In this document: positions 32,814-42,066 of the stretch, in pieces
How positions within the stretch are numbered: position 1 is the first letter of the stretch
How the letters are laid out: every line of letters starts with the position of its first letter
Assembly (NCBI RefSeq): GCF_900110085.1
Contig: NZ_FOCK01000001.1
Coordinates: 310,001-374,000 of the forward strand
Reading direction: 5' to 3'
Length of the DNA stretch: 64,000 bases
Source: Prevotella sp. ne3005
Lineage (GTDB): Bacteria; Bacteroidota; Bacteroidia; Bacteroidales; Bacteroidaceae
Made by a program: the position numbers and the translations under genes
The notes under the pieces: generated by a model
Told to the model about the DNA's origin: nothing
Databases searched by the model: none
The model's input: the letters and a program-made list of their open reading frames with translations, nothing else

Positions 32814-35270
32814 TTATATATGAAAGGCTATAGAAGCCATCAGATTACGTCCTCGCTGGAAAATAGGGTGAAACGTGTCAAGAGGACCACAGAGATAACG
32901 GTCGGAGTTTAGGAGATTCTCGCAGTCAAGGGAGATATCCAGACGCTGACGGTAGCTATACTTGACACCGAGGTCGAACAATGCCTGAGCCTTCACGTAA
33001 TAATCGTCCTTCAAGTATTCTGTTTGGTTCAACCGACGGCCAATATAGGACGCATGGCCATAGACTTTGAGTTCGTGATTGGCGGTCTGAATGAGCTTAT
33101 AAGCACCATGAAGATTCATCGTGAAATGGGGGACAGCCGTCACTGTTTTCTCCATGTCGTTATAGTAGTAATCTTCACATTTAATGTTATGACAATAGTA
33201 AAGGTTGAGAGCACCCGAGAGCCGCTGGTTAGTATATCGGACGGTAGCCTCTATACCAGCATTTTTCAGTTGGCCACTATTCAAACGTTTATTAAATGAA
33301 TAGCTATCAGCATCATTCCTTGTAAATAAGCACAGCAGGTTGGTATAATTATTATAGAAAAGGTTGACTTCATAATTCAAATTCCACGGAGCAATTTTAC
33401 CCATGGCCGTCAACTGAAAAGCCGAAAGTCGCTGGGGAGACAATTCGTAGGAATAATTAAACACGTAATGGTAAAATAAGGCCAAATCAGCAAAAGCCTC
33501 AGCATATGACAGTTTCAGGCTAAAACGGTCGTTTGGTACATACATCAGCGCCAAACGTGGGGAGAAGGTCGTCTGTTTTTCGTCATTCTGGGATTTCTGA
33601 TCATAACGCAGAGCAGCGTTCATAATAAGATGTGGCGTGAAGTAGTGTTTGTCTTGCACGAAAAGGGACAGAATGTTCTCAGTTCCTACTAATGCCAAAT
33701 CTTCATAGTAATATGATCCTTCTCTTATAAAATCATCTTCGTCTCCATAAAAATAAACTCTGGAACCGGCGGAGGAATGCTCAAATTGACAGCCAACCAA
33801 CAGGTTTCCCTTCATGTTGGCAATGCGATAGTCTGTGCCAACTTTCAGCATACCCCCAATCGTGTTTTCTTTGAAACTTTCATAATTCGATCTAGATCCT
33901 TCTTCCTCTATATCATAAATTTTGTTTCCCTCTTCATCATAAATATAACCATTCTCGTCATACTTGTAAGAAAGCGACGATAAAGAATCATACCAGACTT
34001 CATATCTCCTGAAGGAATACCAGTCGCCATAAAGTGAAGCATCTAAGGAGAACTTTCCCAACTGACGGGAATACCCAATCTCTGCATGTGTCTCGTCTAA
34101 TGCGTTGCCAGGCTTGAGGTTATTTATACTATGGTAGTGACTATAATCATACCCGCAATATGAAGCTGTTTGGAATAGCTTCTTACCACTCTTATGACTA
34201 AACTGCAGGTTAAAGCCTTTCAGCCTAAAAGCAAAGCCAAGGTCGTAGGATGGGGTATCCCTATAACTATCAACATAGATTTTGTCAGGGCCAGAATAAT
34301 AATTAACCATAAAATTATAATATCTGGCAACAGGACTTGCATATTCCTTATAGTATCCCTCACCATCATTAAAATGACGGATCTGTCCGTCAGATCTATA
34401 AAGTGAAGCCCAGGCTGAAATGTCGGCATCCATGAACTGCGTACCCGCCAGCAAATCAGCCCTATGGGTATTGAAGGAGCCATAGCCATAACGGGCTCTG
34501 ACGCCATTGATATCACGACCGCTCTTGGTTATGATGTTCACAACGGCAGAAAGGGCCACATTACCATACAAAGACGAAGCAGGACCGCGAAGCACCTCTA
34601 TGTGGTCGATCTTCTCAAGACTGATGGAATAGCCGGTAGATCCGATATTATTAAAACGGTTGTTCAAACGATGGCCGTTTTCCATGATAAGGATAAGCTC
34701 CTGTCCATAGGCAAAGGCACCATGCATCGCCAGATTCTCACCTGGCCTAATGGATGTGGATGCCAATTCTGCCATACCCGGCACATAGGCTGCCAGGATC
34801 TGGTTGAGGTTCTTGTTGTAACCAAGTTCCTCTATCATCTCGGCCGTAATGATGGTGATGGGCACAGGGGCTTCGTTGACGCTCTCACTCTGGTTGGACG
34901 CCGTGGAGATGGTGGTGGTTAAGCCCTGCTTGATGTCATTAATCATATCAACAAAGCGGGGCGGGTAATCAATTGTAGGCGTAAAATACGGATTTTCTTT
35001 GAGTACCAGTTCAGCATAGCGTCGAGCATCATCCTGCTGGTCGAGGGCCAGACAGCAAAGTGACAGCAAACGGTAGCCAGAAAGCCGCTGGGCATTATCC
35101 AGCCTCTTGACGCAGTCTTCGGCCAGTTTCTTGGCTTCCAATATCCTTCCTATCTGGTACGCCTCTTCTGCCTGTTCTAACATCTGACGGGGAGAATCAT
35201 CCTGAGCACTGACAGTAAGAACTGCCAGCAACAGCGCAACGACGATAGATAAGGATCTCCTTCTGTTCAT
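32814..35270 (-). CDS. TPR-TonB-dependent receptor fusion (copy 1)
   Basis: An 818-residue paralogue of the next gene with the same layout: signal peptide 1-22, TPR-like helices 25-115, plug about 130-255, and the barrel to the end. Its ATG at 35270 overlaps the stop of the histidine kinase gene as ATGA, tying receptor synthesis to the sensor system. The extracellular loops, especially a Tyr/Asp/Glu-rich stretch around residues 430-460, differ from copy 2, so the two receptors may recognise related but different ligands. The periplasmic TPR part could contact another protein, for instance the periplasmic sensor domain of the product of 36072-38924; that is inference. Confidence 0.88.
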   Translation of the reverse strand: MNRRRSLSIVVALLLAVLTVSAQDDSPRQMLEQAEEAYQIGRILEAKKLAEDCVKRLDNAQRLSGYRLLSLCCLALDQQDDARRYAELVLKENPYFTPTIDYPPRFVDMINDIKQGLTTTISTASNQSESVNEAPVPITIITAEMIEELGYNKNLNQILAAYVPGMAELASTSIRPGENLAMHGAFAYGQELILIMENGHRLNNRFNNIGSTGYSISLEKIDHIEVLRGPASSLYGNVALSAVVNIITKSGRDINGVRARYGYGSFNTHRADLLAGTQFMDADISAWASLYRSDGQIRHFNDGEGYYKEYASPVARYYNFMVNYYSGPDKIYVDSYRDTPSYDLGFAFRLKGFNLQFSHKSGKKLFQTASYCGYDYSHYHSINNLKPGNALDETHAEIGYSRQLGKFSLDASLYGDWYSFRRYEVWYDSLSSLSYKYDENGYIYDEEGNKIYDIEEEGSRSNYESFKENTIGGMLKVGTDYRIANMKGNLLVGCQFEHSSAGSRVYFYGDEDDFIREGSYYYEDLALVGTENILSLFVQDKHYFTPHLIMNAALRYDQKSQNDEKQTTFSPRLALMYVPNDRFSLKLSYAEAFADLALFYHYVFNYSYELSPQRLSAFQLTAMGKIAPWNLNYEVNLFYNNYTNLLCLFTRNDADSYSFNKRLNSGQLKNAGIEATVRYTNQRLSGALNLYYCHNIKCEDYYYNDMEKTVTAVPHFTMNLHGAYKLIQTANHELKVYGHASYIGRRLNQTEYLKDDYYVKAQALFDLGVKYSYRQRLDISLDCENLLNSDRYLCGPLDTFHPIFQRGRNLMASIAFHI

Positions 35271-36088
35271 GCCTTGATTGGTATGCTAAATATAAATGTC
35301 GTACCCTCGCCTACTGTTGAGTCGAAGGAGATCTTGCCACCATGGCGGTCTTCAACGATTTCGCGGGTAATACCCATACCCAGTCCGGTACCCTTTCCGA
35401 TAGGTTTGGTGGTAAAAAAGTTCTCAAACAACCGCTCTTTCACCTCGTCGGTCATTCCCTCACCGTTGTCGCTCATGGTGATAACGACGTTGCCGTCATG
35501 GGAAACAACACTGACAGAGACCTCGGGCTTATAGTCTTCAGCAGCCGTCTGTGCCTTATGCCAGACTGCATAGAAGGCATTGTTCATCACATTAAGAACG
35601 GCACGGCTGATATCCTGAGGTATCAACATCATCTGCGGCAGACCATCCTCGTATCGTTCATGAATTCCGACATTGAAGCCCTTGTGGTTAGCACGCATTG
35701 CATGATAAGCCAGCCACGTATACTCCTTTACAATCTTGCAAATGTCTGAGGGCAGGAGCTCGCCCTCCTTACCCCTCGATACGAGCAGGATACCCCGGAT
35801 TATACTGATGGCGCGCTCACCATGTTCGACAATCTTCGCCATATTATCCTTCAGGCCAACCATGATGTCAGCAATCTCTTCACGATCATCAGCAGGTAGC
35901 TTGTCGGCATGGGCGTTGACGAGCTCTGTGAGGTCACTGAGCAGATTATCGTTCATCTTGCTGAAGTTGATAACGAAGTTCAAGGGATTCTGTATCTCAT
36001 GGGCGATACCTGCACTAAGCATACCCAATGAGGCTAGCTTCTCTTGCTTCTGCAATCGTTCTTTGAGTTCTTCAATCTGTTTCTCCAT
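35267..36088 (-). CDS. Soluble sensor histidine kinase
   Basis: A 273-residue kinase made only of a short coiled coil (residues 1-20), a dimerisation/phosphoacceptor helix with His30 (Ala-His-Glu-Ile-Gln-Asn-Pro-Leu-Asn-Phe) and an HATPase domain with N box (Ala-Val-Leu-Asn-Val-Met-Asn-Asn-Ala), G1 box Asp-Asn-Gly-Glu-Gly-Met and G2 box Gly-Lys-Gly-Thr-Gly-Leu-Gly-Met. I chose the ATG at 36088, which gives a clean coiled-coil start; it overlaps the end of the upstream sensor gene by 17 bases. It has no sensor or membrane domain, so its input probably comes from a partner. The receiver-phosphatase encoded at 40537-41706 is the obvious local phosphate acceptor. Confidence 0.88.
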   Translation of the reverse strand: MEKQIEELKERLQKQEKLASLGMLSAGIAHEIQNPLNFVINFSKMNDNLLSDLTELVNAHADKLPADDREEIADIMVGLKDNMAKIVEHGERAISIIRGILLVSRGKEGELLPSDICKIVKEYTWLAYHAMRANHKGFNVGIHERYEDGLPQMMLIPQDISRAVLNVMNNAFYAVWHKAQTAAEDYKPEVSVSVVSHDGNVVITMSDNGEGMTDEVKERLFENFFTTKPIGKGTGLGMGITREIVEDRHGGKISFDSTVGEGTTFIFSIPIKA

Positions 36089-38924
36089 AGGTTGGTGATG
36101 TTTGTTTAGGCAGGGTGATGGTAAACTCAGTAAACTCATCCTTAACGGAACGGGCGGAGATATCACCACCATAGTTTTGAATAATTTCATGACTCAGGTA
36201 GAGGCCGATACCGGCAGCCTCGCCAGTGGTCTTCGTCGTAAAGAAGGGATCAAAGATCTTGCTCAGAATCTTCTCCTCGATGCCGAGACCCGTATCGTAG
36301 ATGGTTATCGTCACCTGATCGCTGTCGACAACGGTCCTCAATGCGATCTCCGGCTGGTAGTCCATGCGCTGGGCTTTCTTCACCACAGCATAGACACTGT
36401 TACCCAATGAGTTCATCAGCACCTTGCTGAGTTGATCAGGATTGACGTTGACATAAACAGGGGCGGCGGGATAGTCAAACAGGGTACGGATATGATGGTC
36501 GCTGATCTGCTTAGCATAGTAGGTAGCGAACATTTCTTCGTCCTGACGAAGAATGTTGCGGAGATCGATGGTAACAACACCACCGCTACGGTCCTTGAGC
36601 ATTTCCTCCATGGCCTTAAGGGTTCGCGTAGTGTTCTGTCCATGCTCTCCCACTTTCTGTAGGTTACCTTTCAGCATGTCGAGCACATCCATCGTATCCT
36701 CATAGTTTTCCTTATCCATGTGTTCCTCCTCATCCTCGATATTGGCCTTAATGTCCTTGACAAGACCCTCAGAGAGCTTTGAGAAGTTGTTGATATAGTT
36801 CAACGGGTTCAATATACGGTCGATAAGTCCTTGCGTCAGCTTACCAACGGTAGCCATCTTCTCATGTTTAATGAGAGCCTTTTGCGCACTCCTCACCTCG
36901 GCTGTCCGTTCCTCCACAATCTGCTCCAGACGGATCTTATCCCGTTGCAGGTTACGCATTCGCAGACGGAGCACGAGATAGACCAAAGAGCACACCAGCA
37001 GAACATACAGCAGGTTCATATACCAGCGCATATAGAAGGGATATTTGATATAGAAATCGATGGATACGACCTCCGACTCACGTCCAAAGGCATCACGGGC
37101 CTGCACCTCGAAGGTATAACTGCCGTATGACAAATTATTGTATTCCACAGAATGGTTGTCGGCCCAGGCAGACCATTCTCCGTTGTTCAGTCTATATCGG
37201 TAGACCGTTTCACCAACAAGGGCCTCATAGTCGAGCGAAAATACAAAACGCAGGTTAGAGTCATCGCTATCCAAGATAGGTAGTTCTTCTGGCATATCGC
37301 CATAACCACCCCAAAACACACTATCGTTACCCAGCACAATACTGCGAATTTTCAGCTGAGGATTGGTTTCCATGATGGGGTCCTTCTGTTTCGTGTTGAT
37401 GATAACCACGCCATCGGACCCTCCCAGCCAGATTTCATCGTTGTGCAGCATGATGGCCCTGACAGTCATCTTGGCAAACGGATAGAGCAACTGGTCAAGG
37501 TCAGTCACCCGCTGGCCATTCTTCCAACGATAGATACCTTTGCCATCTGGATTCGTCAGCCAAAGCACACCTGAAGGATCAGAATAAGTGAACATAGGAT
37601 ATGGGAAAGGCTCGGTGTCATCGGCCCTGACAATCTGCATCTTACCGTTGATCTCCACGATGGTGGCCGCAACATCTTCAGAGCCTTCATTCTTATAAGG
37701 TGCAAATTCCTTTTCCTGAGCCTTCTTGCTCCAGATTGCACCATACATGCTCTGCAACCAGATAGTCCCTTCGGCATCCTTGACAATTTTCGATATTTTC
37801 TCCAGCTTGCACACTCTTCTACGGCCACCACCATTTTTCTGTGTCACCCAAAGACCGTCAATCTCACCACTATAATATTGCTGGTCATCGTCCATCAGCG
37901 AAAGACAGCTGGTAGCGGTTAGCCGCCTTACCGCGCCATTAGGAGTAATCAACATAACGCCGACACTGGTCGCAGCCAACAGACCCTCATCAGTAACAAT
38001 CAGATGCCAACAGGTATAATCAAATCCCGGCAGCTTAACAAACCGTCTACCTTCCAACCGAAAGAGGCCATCATTGGTTCCCACATACTTCTGACCATGA
38101 TATTCCGTCATGGCCACCACTTCACCCTTCAATCCTTCATGCTCCGTAAATCGGGAGAATGCAGAAGGGACAGCCATCGCAAAGACGCCATTCTCGGTGG
38201 CTCCCCATATACAGCCATGGTCATCGTAATCAATCCACTGGACATTGCTGGTTATCAATCCATTAGCCTCGGTAACCGTGTATAGTTCCTCACCATTCTC
38301 GTTTGTAACGAGAATGCCATGCCCTTTCTTGACGGAAGCCTTTTGCCCTTGCTTCAAGTCTATCACCTGTGTGATATCGGTCAGCACTTCCAACTCGCCT
38401 TTTTCATCGATAACATCAGGATTGATAATGTCAGTCAGACCTGTCTTGGATATATTTCCAAGTTCTTTGTAGACGGTCACCTTATCTCCATTCACATGAA
38501 AACACTGACCATCGTTGACGACAAAATTAAGCTGACCATCCTTTTCCCATATTTCAAGTACTTCGCCCATGAACAGGTCTGGCTTACCTACCCGTTGCAG
38601 GTAGAGTTCACCATTTTCAGTCTTGGAGACGCGACCAAAATAGTTGTAACCGCCTGTCCAAATTACATCATTCTTATCACGGTAGACGACAGTGACACGA
38701 GTGATGCCCGAGTTATAGAGGATGTTCCACGTCGCATGGTCATAATACATCACGCCTTCGAAATTAGCGAAATAGATGGTGCCGTCGGCACCTGTCTTAA
38801 GATCGAAATTGATATTATGCGCATCATATTCCTGAGGCGTATAGTTTTTCAGGAAAGGCACGCCCTGAGCCGAGAGAGCCATGGCCTGCAACAGCATCAG
38901 CAAAGGAATCAGCAATCGTTTCAT
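36072..38924 (-). CDS. Periplasmic-propeller sensor with histidine-less kinase domain
   Basis: A 950-residue protein laid out like a Bacteroidetes hybrid sensor without receiver or DNA-binding parts. Signal peptide 1-19; beta-propeller repeats to about 530; a Y_Y_Y domain at about 545-625 (Tyr-Arg-Tyr-Arg-Leu-Asn-Asn-Gly-Glu-Trp-Ser-Ala-Trp); a membrane helix near 634-655; a coiled coil; then the dimerisation helix, which reads Leu-Ile-Asp-Arg-Ile-Leu-Asn-Pro-Leu-Asn-Tyr with Asp702 where His is expected. The HATPase domain looks intact (Asn box near 835, Asp-Thr-Gly-Leu-Gly-Ile, Gly-Ile-Gly-Leu-Tyr-Leu). It would bind ATP but cannot self-phosphorylate at the usual site. Start and stop overlap both neighbours. 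Confidence 0.85.
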   Translation of the reverse strand: MKRLLIPLLMLLQAMALSAQGVPFLKNYTPQEYDAHNINFDLKTGADGTIYFANFEGVMYYDHATWNILYNSGITRVTVVYRDKNDVIWTGGYNYFGRVSKTENGELYLQRVGKPDLFMGEVLEIWEKDGQLNFVVNDGQCFHVNGDKVTVYKELGNISKTGLTDIINPDVIDEKGELEVLTDITQVIDLKQGQKASVKKGHGILVTNENGEELYTVTEANGLITSNVQWIDYDDHGCIWGATENGVFAMAVPSAFSRFTEHEGLKGEVVAMTEYHGQKYVGTNDGLFRLEGRRFVKLPGFDYTCWHLIVTDEGLLAATSVGVMLITPNGAVRRLTATSCLSLMDDDQQYYSGEIDGLWVTQKNGGGRRRVCKLEKISKIVKDAEGTIWLQSMYGAIWSKKAQEKEFAPYKNEGSEDVAATIVEINGKMQIVRADDTEPFPYPMFTYSDPSGVLWLTNPDGKGIYRWKNGQRVTDLDQLLYPFAKMTVRAIMLHNDEIWLGGSDGVVIINTKQKDPIMETNPQLKIRSIVLGNDSVFWGGYGDMPEELPILDSDDSNLRFVFSLDYEALVGETVYRYRLNNGEWSAWADNHSVEYNNLSYGSYTFEVQARDAFGRESEVVSIDFYIKYPFYMRWYMNLLYVLLVCSLVYLVLRLRMRNLQRDKIRLEQIVEERTAEVRSAQKALIKHEKMATVGKLTQGLIDRILNPLNYINNFSKLSEGLVKDIKANIEDEEEHMDKENYEDTMDVLDMLKGNLQKVGEHGQNTTRTLKAMEEMLKDRSGGVVTIDLRNILRQDEEMFATYYAKQISDHHIRTLFDYPAAPVYVNVNPDQLSKVLMNSLGNSVYAVVKKAQRMDYQPEIALRTVVDSDQVTITIYDTGLGIEEKILSKIFDPFFTTKTTGEAAGIGLYLSHEIIQNYGGDISARSVKDEFTEFTITLPKQTSPTYGETD

Positions 38925-40510
38925 AAGCGCACCCCCTTTCTGACGAGTAACAAAAACGACTCATAAGGCACGTTACGACCAATATAGTAGTTCCATTCTT
39001 CCTGACTCAAGTTACGGTTGACTTTCTTCTGCAACTTGTCGAACATCGCCTGGGTTGAAATCAAGGCTTCCGAGATAGTACCCCGCTGTCCGGCTGTCCA
39101 CAAGTAGTTCTTCGAGGAGTCGAAGGTGAAATGCAAAATCCAGTTGTTGGTATTGACGAGAGGCATAGGTTCTATCTTCTCCTTGTTGGTCATCCATAGG
39201 TTCACCGTACCATCAAAGCTCGAGGAATAGAGTTGTGAACCGTTAAGTTTGAGCTTGGAGATACGAGAACGATGACCGACCAGACGGAAGATTTTCTTCT
39301 GTTTGTCTAACAAAAAAATAGTGCCGTCGTTCAGACCATAAGCCTCATAGCCAGTCGACTTAGAACTGGCGAAAGCCGACACATTCCCCAAAACGGGCAC
39401 TTTCCTGGACGAAAATTTATTCAAATCTCTCACTGTGTGCATCTTTCCCTTATTGTCGAAAATGGCAGGCGCATAGTCATAACGGGAACACAGCGTCACC
39501 ATGAAGTCCAGATCTTGCGAACCGACAATAGTATTGGTGGTCATGTCGAGTTTAGCCAATTTATTCTCTCCGACAATAAGCAAATGGCGCTTATCCTGCA
39601 TGGGCTCAATAGCGAAAGGATGCAGCATGTTGGTAAGAGGCAGAATCTGGCTGTTTTTTGAGGTCTTGATAAACAGACTGCCAGTACGACTCACCGCATA
39701 GATATTCTTATTTTCGGGATAGATATACACATCCCGGAAATCATAGTGACGATCCCTGAGAAGAGCTGTTGTCTTCAGCCTATTGCCATCGCGGACATGA
39801 TAGAGCACCTCACCATAGGAACTGACGGTTACCAATTCGTTATCCGTCTGGGGCATGAACTCCAGATCACGTATCGCACCCTCATGCCGCGGCCACTCAC
39901 TTTTACTCTGGCTACAAAGAGAGAGAGACTGGTAGACCGAAGGATTATAGATATCACCCTTGTAGCGACTGGTATACAGGCAAGCAGCAAAGCCCAGAAT
40001 ATTAGCCAAATCGTTATTCCCAGCCCTGAACTGCGCAATGGCAAGGGAACCTAGGGTACGCCCCAAGGTCACATAGCTCAACGTGTCAGCCACCCGTTTG
40101 GAGAACTCAGCCTGTACACGCTGTTGTTCAGCTATCTCGCGCTGACTTTGTGCCTGGTCATAGGCTTCGAGGGCTTTACGCTCAGAGACGACTGCCTGCT
40201 GTTGGGCTTGGATGGCATTCCGACGCTCTGCTTCCGAACGCTCACGCAACTCATTGGCCACGCGGGTCTGCTGAAGAGCTTCCTCACGCTGTTCATCAGA
40301 GATTTCTTTCTGTTGAAAAGCTATCTGCTCCATCTGCTTACTTACACTCTGTAATACGGCAGAACGCATTTCCTGACGCCGGAGTTCTTGCAACTGCGCC
40401 TCCAAAGCCCTCACACGCGTATTTGAGGTATACCACCCTATCATGCCCGCTATGGCGGTCATGAGCAGTGCCAGTCCGACGGCACCTATGATGAGGTCTT
40501 TCTTTCCCAT
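38921..40510 (-). CDS. Membrane-anchored coiled-coil WD40 protein
   Basis: A 529-residue protein with one N-terminal membrane helix (residues about 7-27), a long Gln/Glu/Arg-rich coiled coil (30-150), a helical segment, and WD40-like repeats from about 200 to 500 (for example His-Glu-Gly-Ala-Ile-Arg-Asp-Leu-Glu-Phe, Gly-His-Arg-Ser-Arg-Ile-Ser-Lys-Leu-Lys-Leu and Gly-Thr-Val-Asn-Leu-Trp-Met). Proteins of this build are probably scaffolds. Its stop overlaps the ATG of the propeller sensor as ATGA and it follows the phosphatase gene by 26 bases, placing it in the middle of the signalling chain. Topology (propeller in periplasm or cytoplasm) cannot be fixed from sequence. Confidence 0.75.
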   Translation of the reverse strand: MGKKDLIIGAVGLALLMTAIAGMIGWYTSNTRVRALEAQLQELRRQEMRSAVLQSVSKQMEQIAFQQKEISDEQREEALQQTRVANELRERSEAERRNAIQAQQQAVVSERKALEAYDQAQSQREIAEQQRVQAEFSKRVADTLSYVTLGRTLGSLAIAQFRAGNNDLANILGFAACLYTSRYKGDIYNPSVYQSLSLCSQSKSEWPRHEGAIRDLEFMPQTDNELVTVSSYGEVLYHVRDGNRLKTTALLRDRHYDFRDVYIYPENKNIYAVSRTGSLFIKTSKNSQILPLTNMLHPFAIEPMQDKRHLLIVGENKLAKLDMTTNTIVGSQDLDFMVTLCSRYDYAPAIFDNKGKMHTVRDLNKFSSRKVPVLGNVSAFASSKSTGYEAYGLNDGTIFLLDKQKKIFRLVGHRSRISKLKLNGSQLYSSSFDGTVNLWMTNKEKIEPMPLVNTNNWILHFTFDSSKNYLWTAGQRGTISEALISTQAMFDKLQKKVNRNLSQEEWNYYIGRNVPYESFLLLVRKGVRL

Positions 40511-40536
40511 ACGCTACGGGAACTAGTTATTAGTTT

Positions 40537-41706
40537 TTATGACAAGCGTTTCAGAGCGAGCATCGTGATATCATCACTCTGCTCTGCACCTTTCGTATAG
40601 TCAGCAACATCGGCCTTCATTGTGTCGATGATCTGCTGGCAGGTGTGTTGGGGAACCTTTGCCAAAGAGGCCTTCATTCGGTCTTCACCAAACATCTCGA
40701 GATTGACATCCATTGCCTCTGAAACACCATCTGTATAAGTAAACAGGGTATCTCCTGGCTCCAGCTGGCATCTCCCCTCCTCAAACTCAAAGCCATCCAT
40801 AATACCAACAATCAGATTGGTCGACATGGGCAGTTCCTCCACCTTACCATTTTCCTTAAGGATAAAGGGAGAATTATGCCCCGCATTACAATAGGAAATC
40901 TCACCGGTCTTGACATTGTAGATGCCATAGAATACGGTGACGAACATGCCATTTGAGGACTCTTTAGAAATCAGGGAGTTGGAACGAGCGATACAAGCGC
41001 CCGGACTCATGCCTTGAATGGCTGTGGTGCGGATAACGGTCCTGCTTACAGCCATGAAGATGGCAGCGGGGATGCCCTTGCCGCTCACATCGGCCATCAC
41101 AAAGCCTATATGGTCGTCATCAATGCGAAAGAAGTCGTAGAAGTCGCCTCCCACATCCTTGGCGGCATGCATACTGGCAGCAATGTCCAGTTTGTCAGTA
41201 CAGTCGGGGAAAGGCGGGAAGATTCTAGGCAGAATAGAGAGTTGTATCTGACTGGCCACAGCCAAATCGTCCTTGATGCCCTCCAGTTGCTTATGCTCCA
41301 GCTCCATACGTTTGATATACGCAATCTGAGCGATAGCCTTCTCAATGGTCACACTCAGATCATCTAGGTCGATAGGTTTGGTAGCAAAATCGAAAGCGCC
41401 ATTGTTCATCGCCTGACGAATGTTTCCCATGTCGCCATAGGCCGATACCATGATACACTTCAGGGCAGGGTTCTGCATCTCATTGATCTTCGTCAGCAGT
41501 GTCAAACCGTCCATCTCCGGCATGTTGATATCCGACAGAATGATGTCGAAGTTTTTATGCTTCAGCAACATCTCCAGTGCTTCTAAACCGTTGTGGGCAA
41601 AAGAAAACTCATATTCGCCCTTACGGATCTTACGTCTGAAATATTGTGTAAGCAGCAACTCGAGGTCACTCTCATCATCAACACTTAGGATTCTTACAGT
41701 ATCCAT
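40537..41706 (-). CDS. Response regulator with PP2C (SpoIIE/RsbU) phosphatase output
   Basis: A 389-residue two-domain protein. The receiver (1-125) has the acidic pair Asp10-Asp11, phosphoacceptor Asp59 in Leu-Ser-Asp-Ile-Asn-Met-Pro-Glu-Met-Asp-Gly, and the conserved Lys in Ala-Thr-Lys-Pro. The C-terminal phosphatase (about 155-389) has Gly-Gly-Asp-Phe-Tyr-Asp and Ala-Asp-Val-Ser-Gly-Lys-Gly, the metal-binding motifs of the PP2C/SpoIIE family, and later Asn-Ala-Gly-His and Tyr-Thr-Asp-Gly. In partner-switching systems such enzymes dephosphorylate a STAS anti-sigma antagonist, which is encoded immediately upstream (30 bases). Phosphorylation by the kinase at 35267-36088 would couple a two-component input to partner switching. 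Confidence 0.92.
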   Translation of the reverse strand: MDTVRILSVDDESDLELLLTQYFRRKIRKGEYEFSFAHNGLEALEMLLKHKNFDIILSDINMPEMDGLTLLTKINEMQNPALKCIMVSAYGDMGNIRQAMNNGAFDFATKPIDLDDLSVTIEKAIAQIAYIKRMELEHKQLEGIKDDLAVASQIQLSILPRIFPPFPDCTDKLDIAASMHAAKDVGGDFYDFFRIDDDHIGFVMADVSGKGIPAAIFMAVSRTVIRTTAIQGMSPGACIARSNSLISKESSNGMFVTVFYGIYNVKTGEISYCNAGHNSPFILKENGKVEELPMSTNLIVGIMDGFEFEEGRCQLEPGDTLFTYTDGVSEAMDVNLEMFGEDRMKASLAKVPQHTCQQIIDTMKADVADYTKGAEQSDDITMLALKRLS

Positions 41707-41735
41707 TGAAGAAAATCTAAAAAAACAATTAACTA

Positions 41736-42038
41736 TTATTCAATGATAAAAAGTTTAGAGAAACCTGTCATAGAGAAGACCTCCCTGAGGTAGTCGTTGG
41801 CACCACGGATAATCACTTGACAGCCCTTGGGCTTTGTAGCCTGAAGCAAACTGAGGAAAATACGCAGACCACTGGAAGCGACATACTCCAGATTCGTACA
41901 GTCGAGTACGATATCAATTCCATTACTGTTCTTGAGGGGTTCCAGATCTTTCTGGGCCTGTGATGAGGCTGCCGTGTCGAGGCGACCTTCGAGGATAGCC
42001 AATGTACGGCCTTCTTGTTCTTGGATTGTAGCTTTCAT
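41736..42038 (-). CDS. STAS-domain anti-sigma factor antagonist
   Basis: A 100-residue SpoIIAA/RsbV-like protein: Leu-Glu-Gly-Arg-Leu-Asp-Thr-Ala strand and loop, Asp-Cys-Thr-Asn-Leu-Glu-Tyr-Val-Ala-Ser-Ser-Gly-Leu-Arg with the phosphorylatable Ser55/Ser56, and a C-terminal amphipathic helix. The ATG at 42038 gives the standard STAS start; 23 residues of upstream frame are unlikely to be translated. It is probably the substrate of the adjacent PP2C. No RsbW/SpoIIAB-type serine kinase or sigma factor gene is present in the block, so its partner is unknown; the histidine-less HATPase protein at 36072-38924 is one speculative candidate. Confidence 0.9.
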   Translation of the reverse strand: MKATIQEQEGRTLAILEGRLDTAASSQAQKDLEPLKNSNGIDIVLDCTNLEYVASSGLRIFLSLLQATKPKGCQVIIRGANDYLREVFSMTGFSKLFIIE

Positions 42039-42066
42039 TGTAAAAACGTTTTTAATGTTGATATTA

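Noticed and set aside
30357..35270. Assembly duplication of one receptor gene
   Set aside because: The barrels differ extensively in sequence and length, so the two genes are true paralogues despite near-identical front halves.
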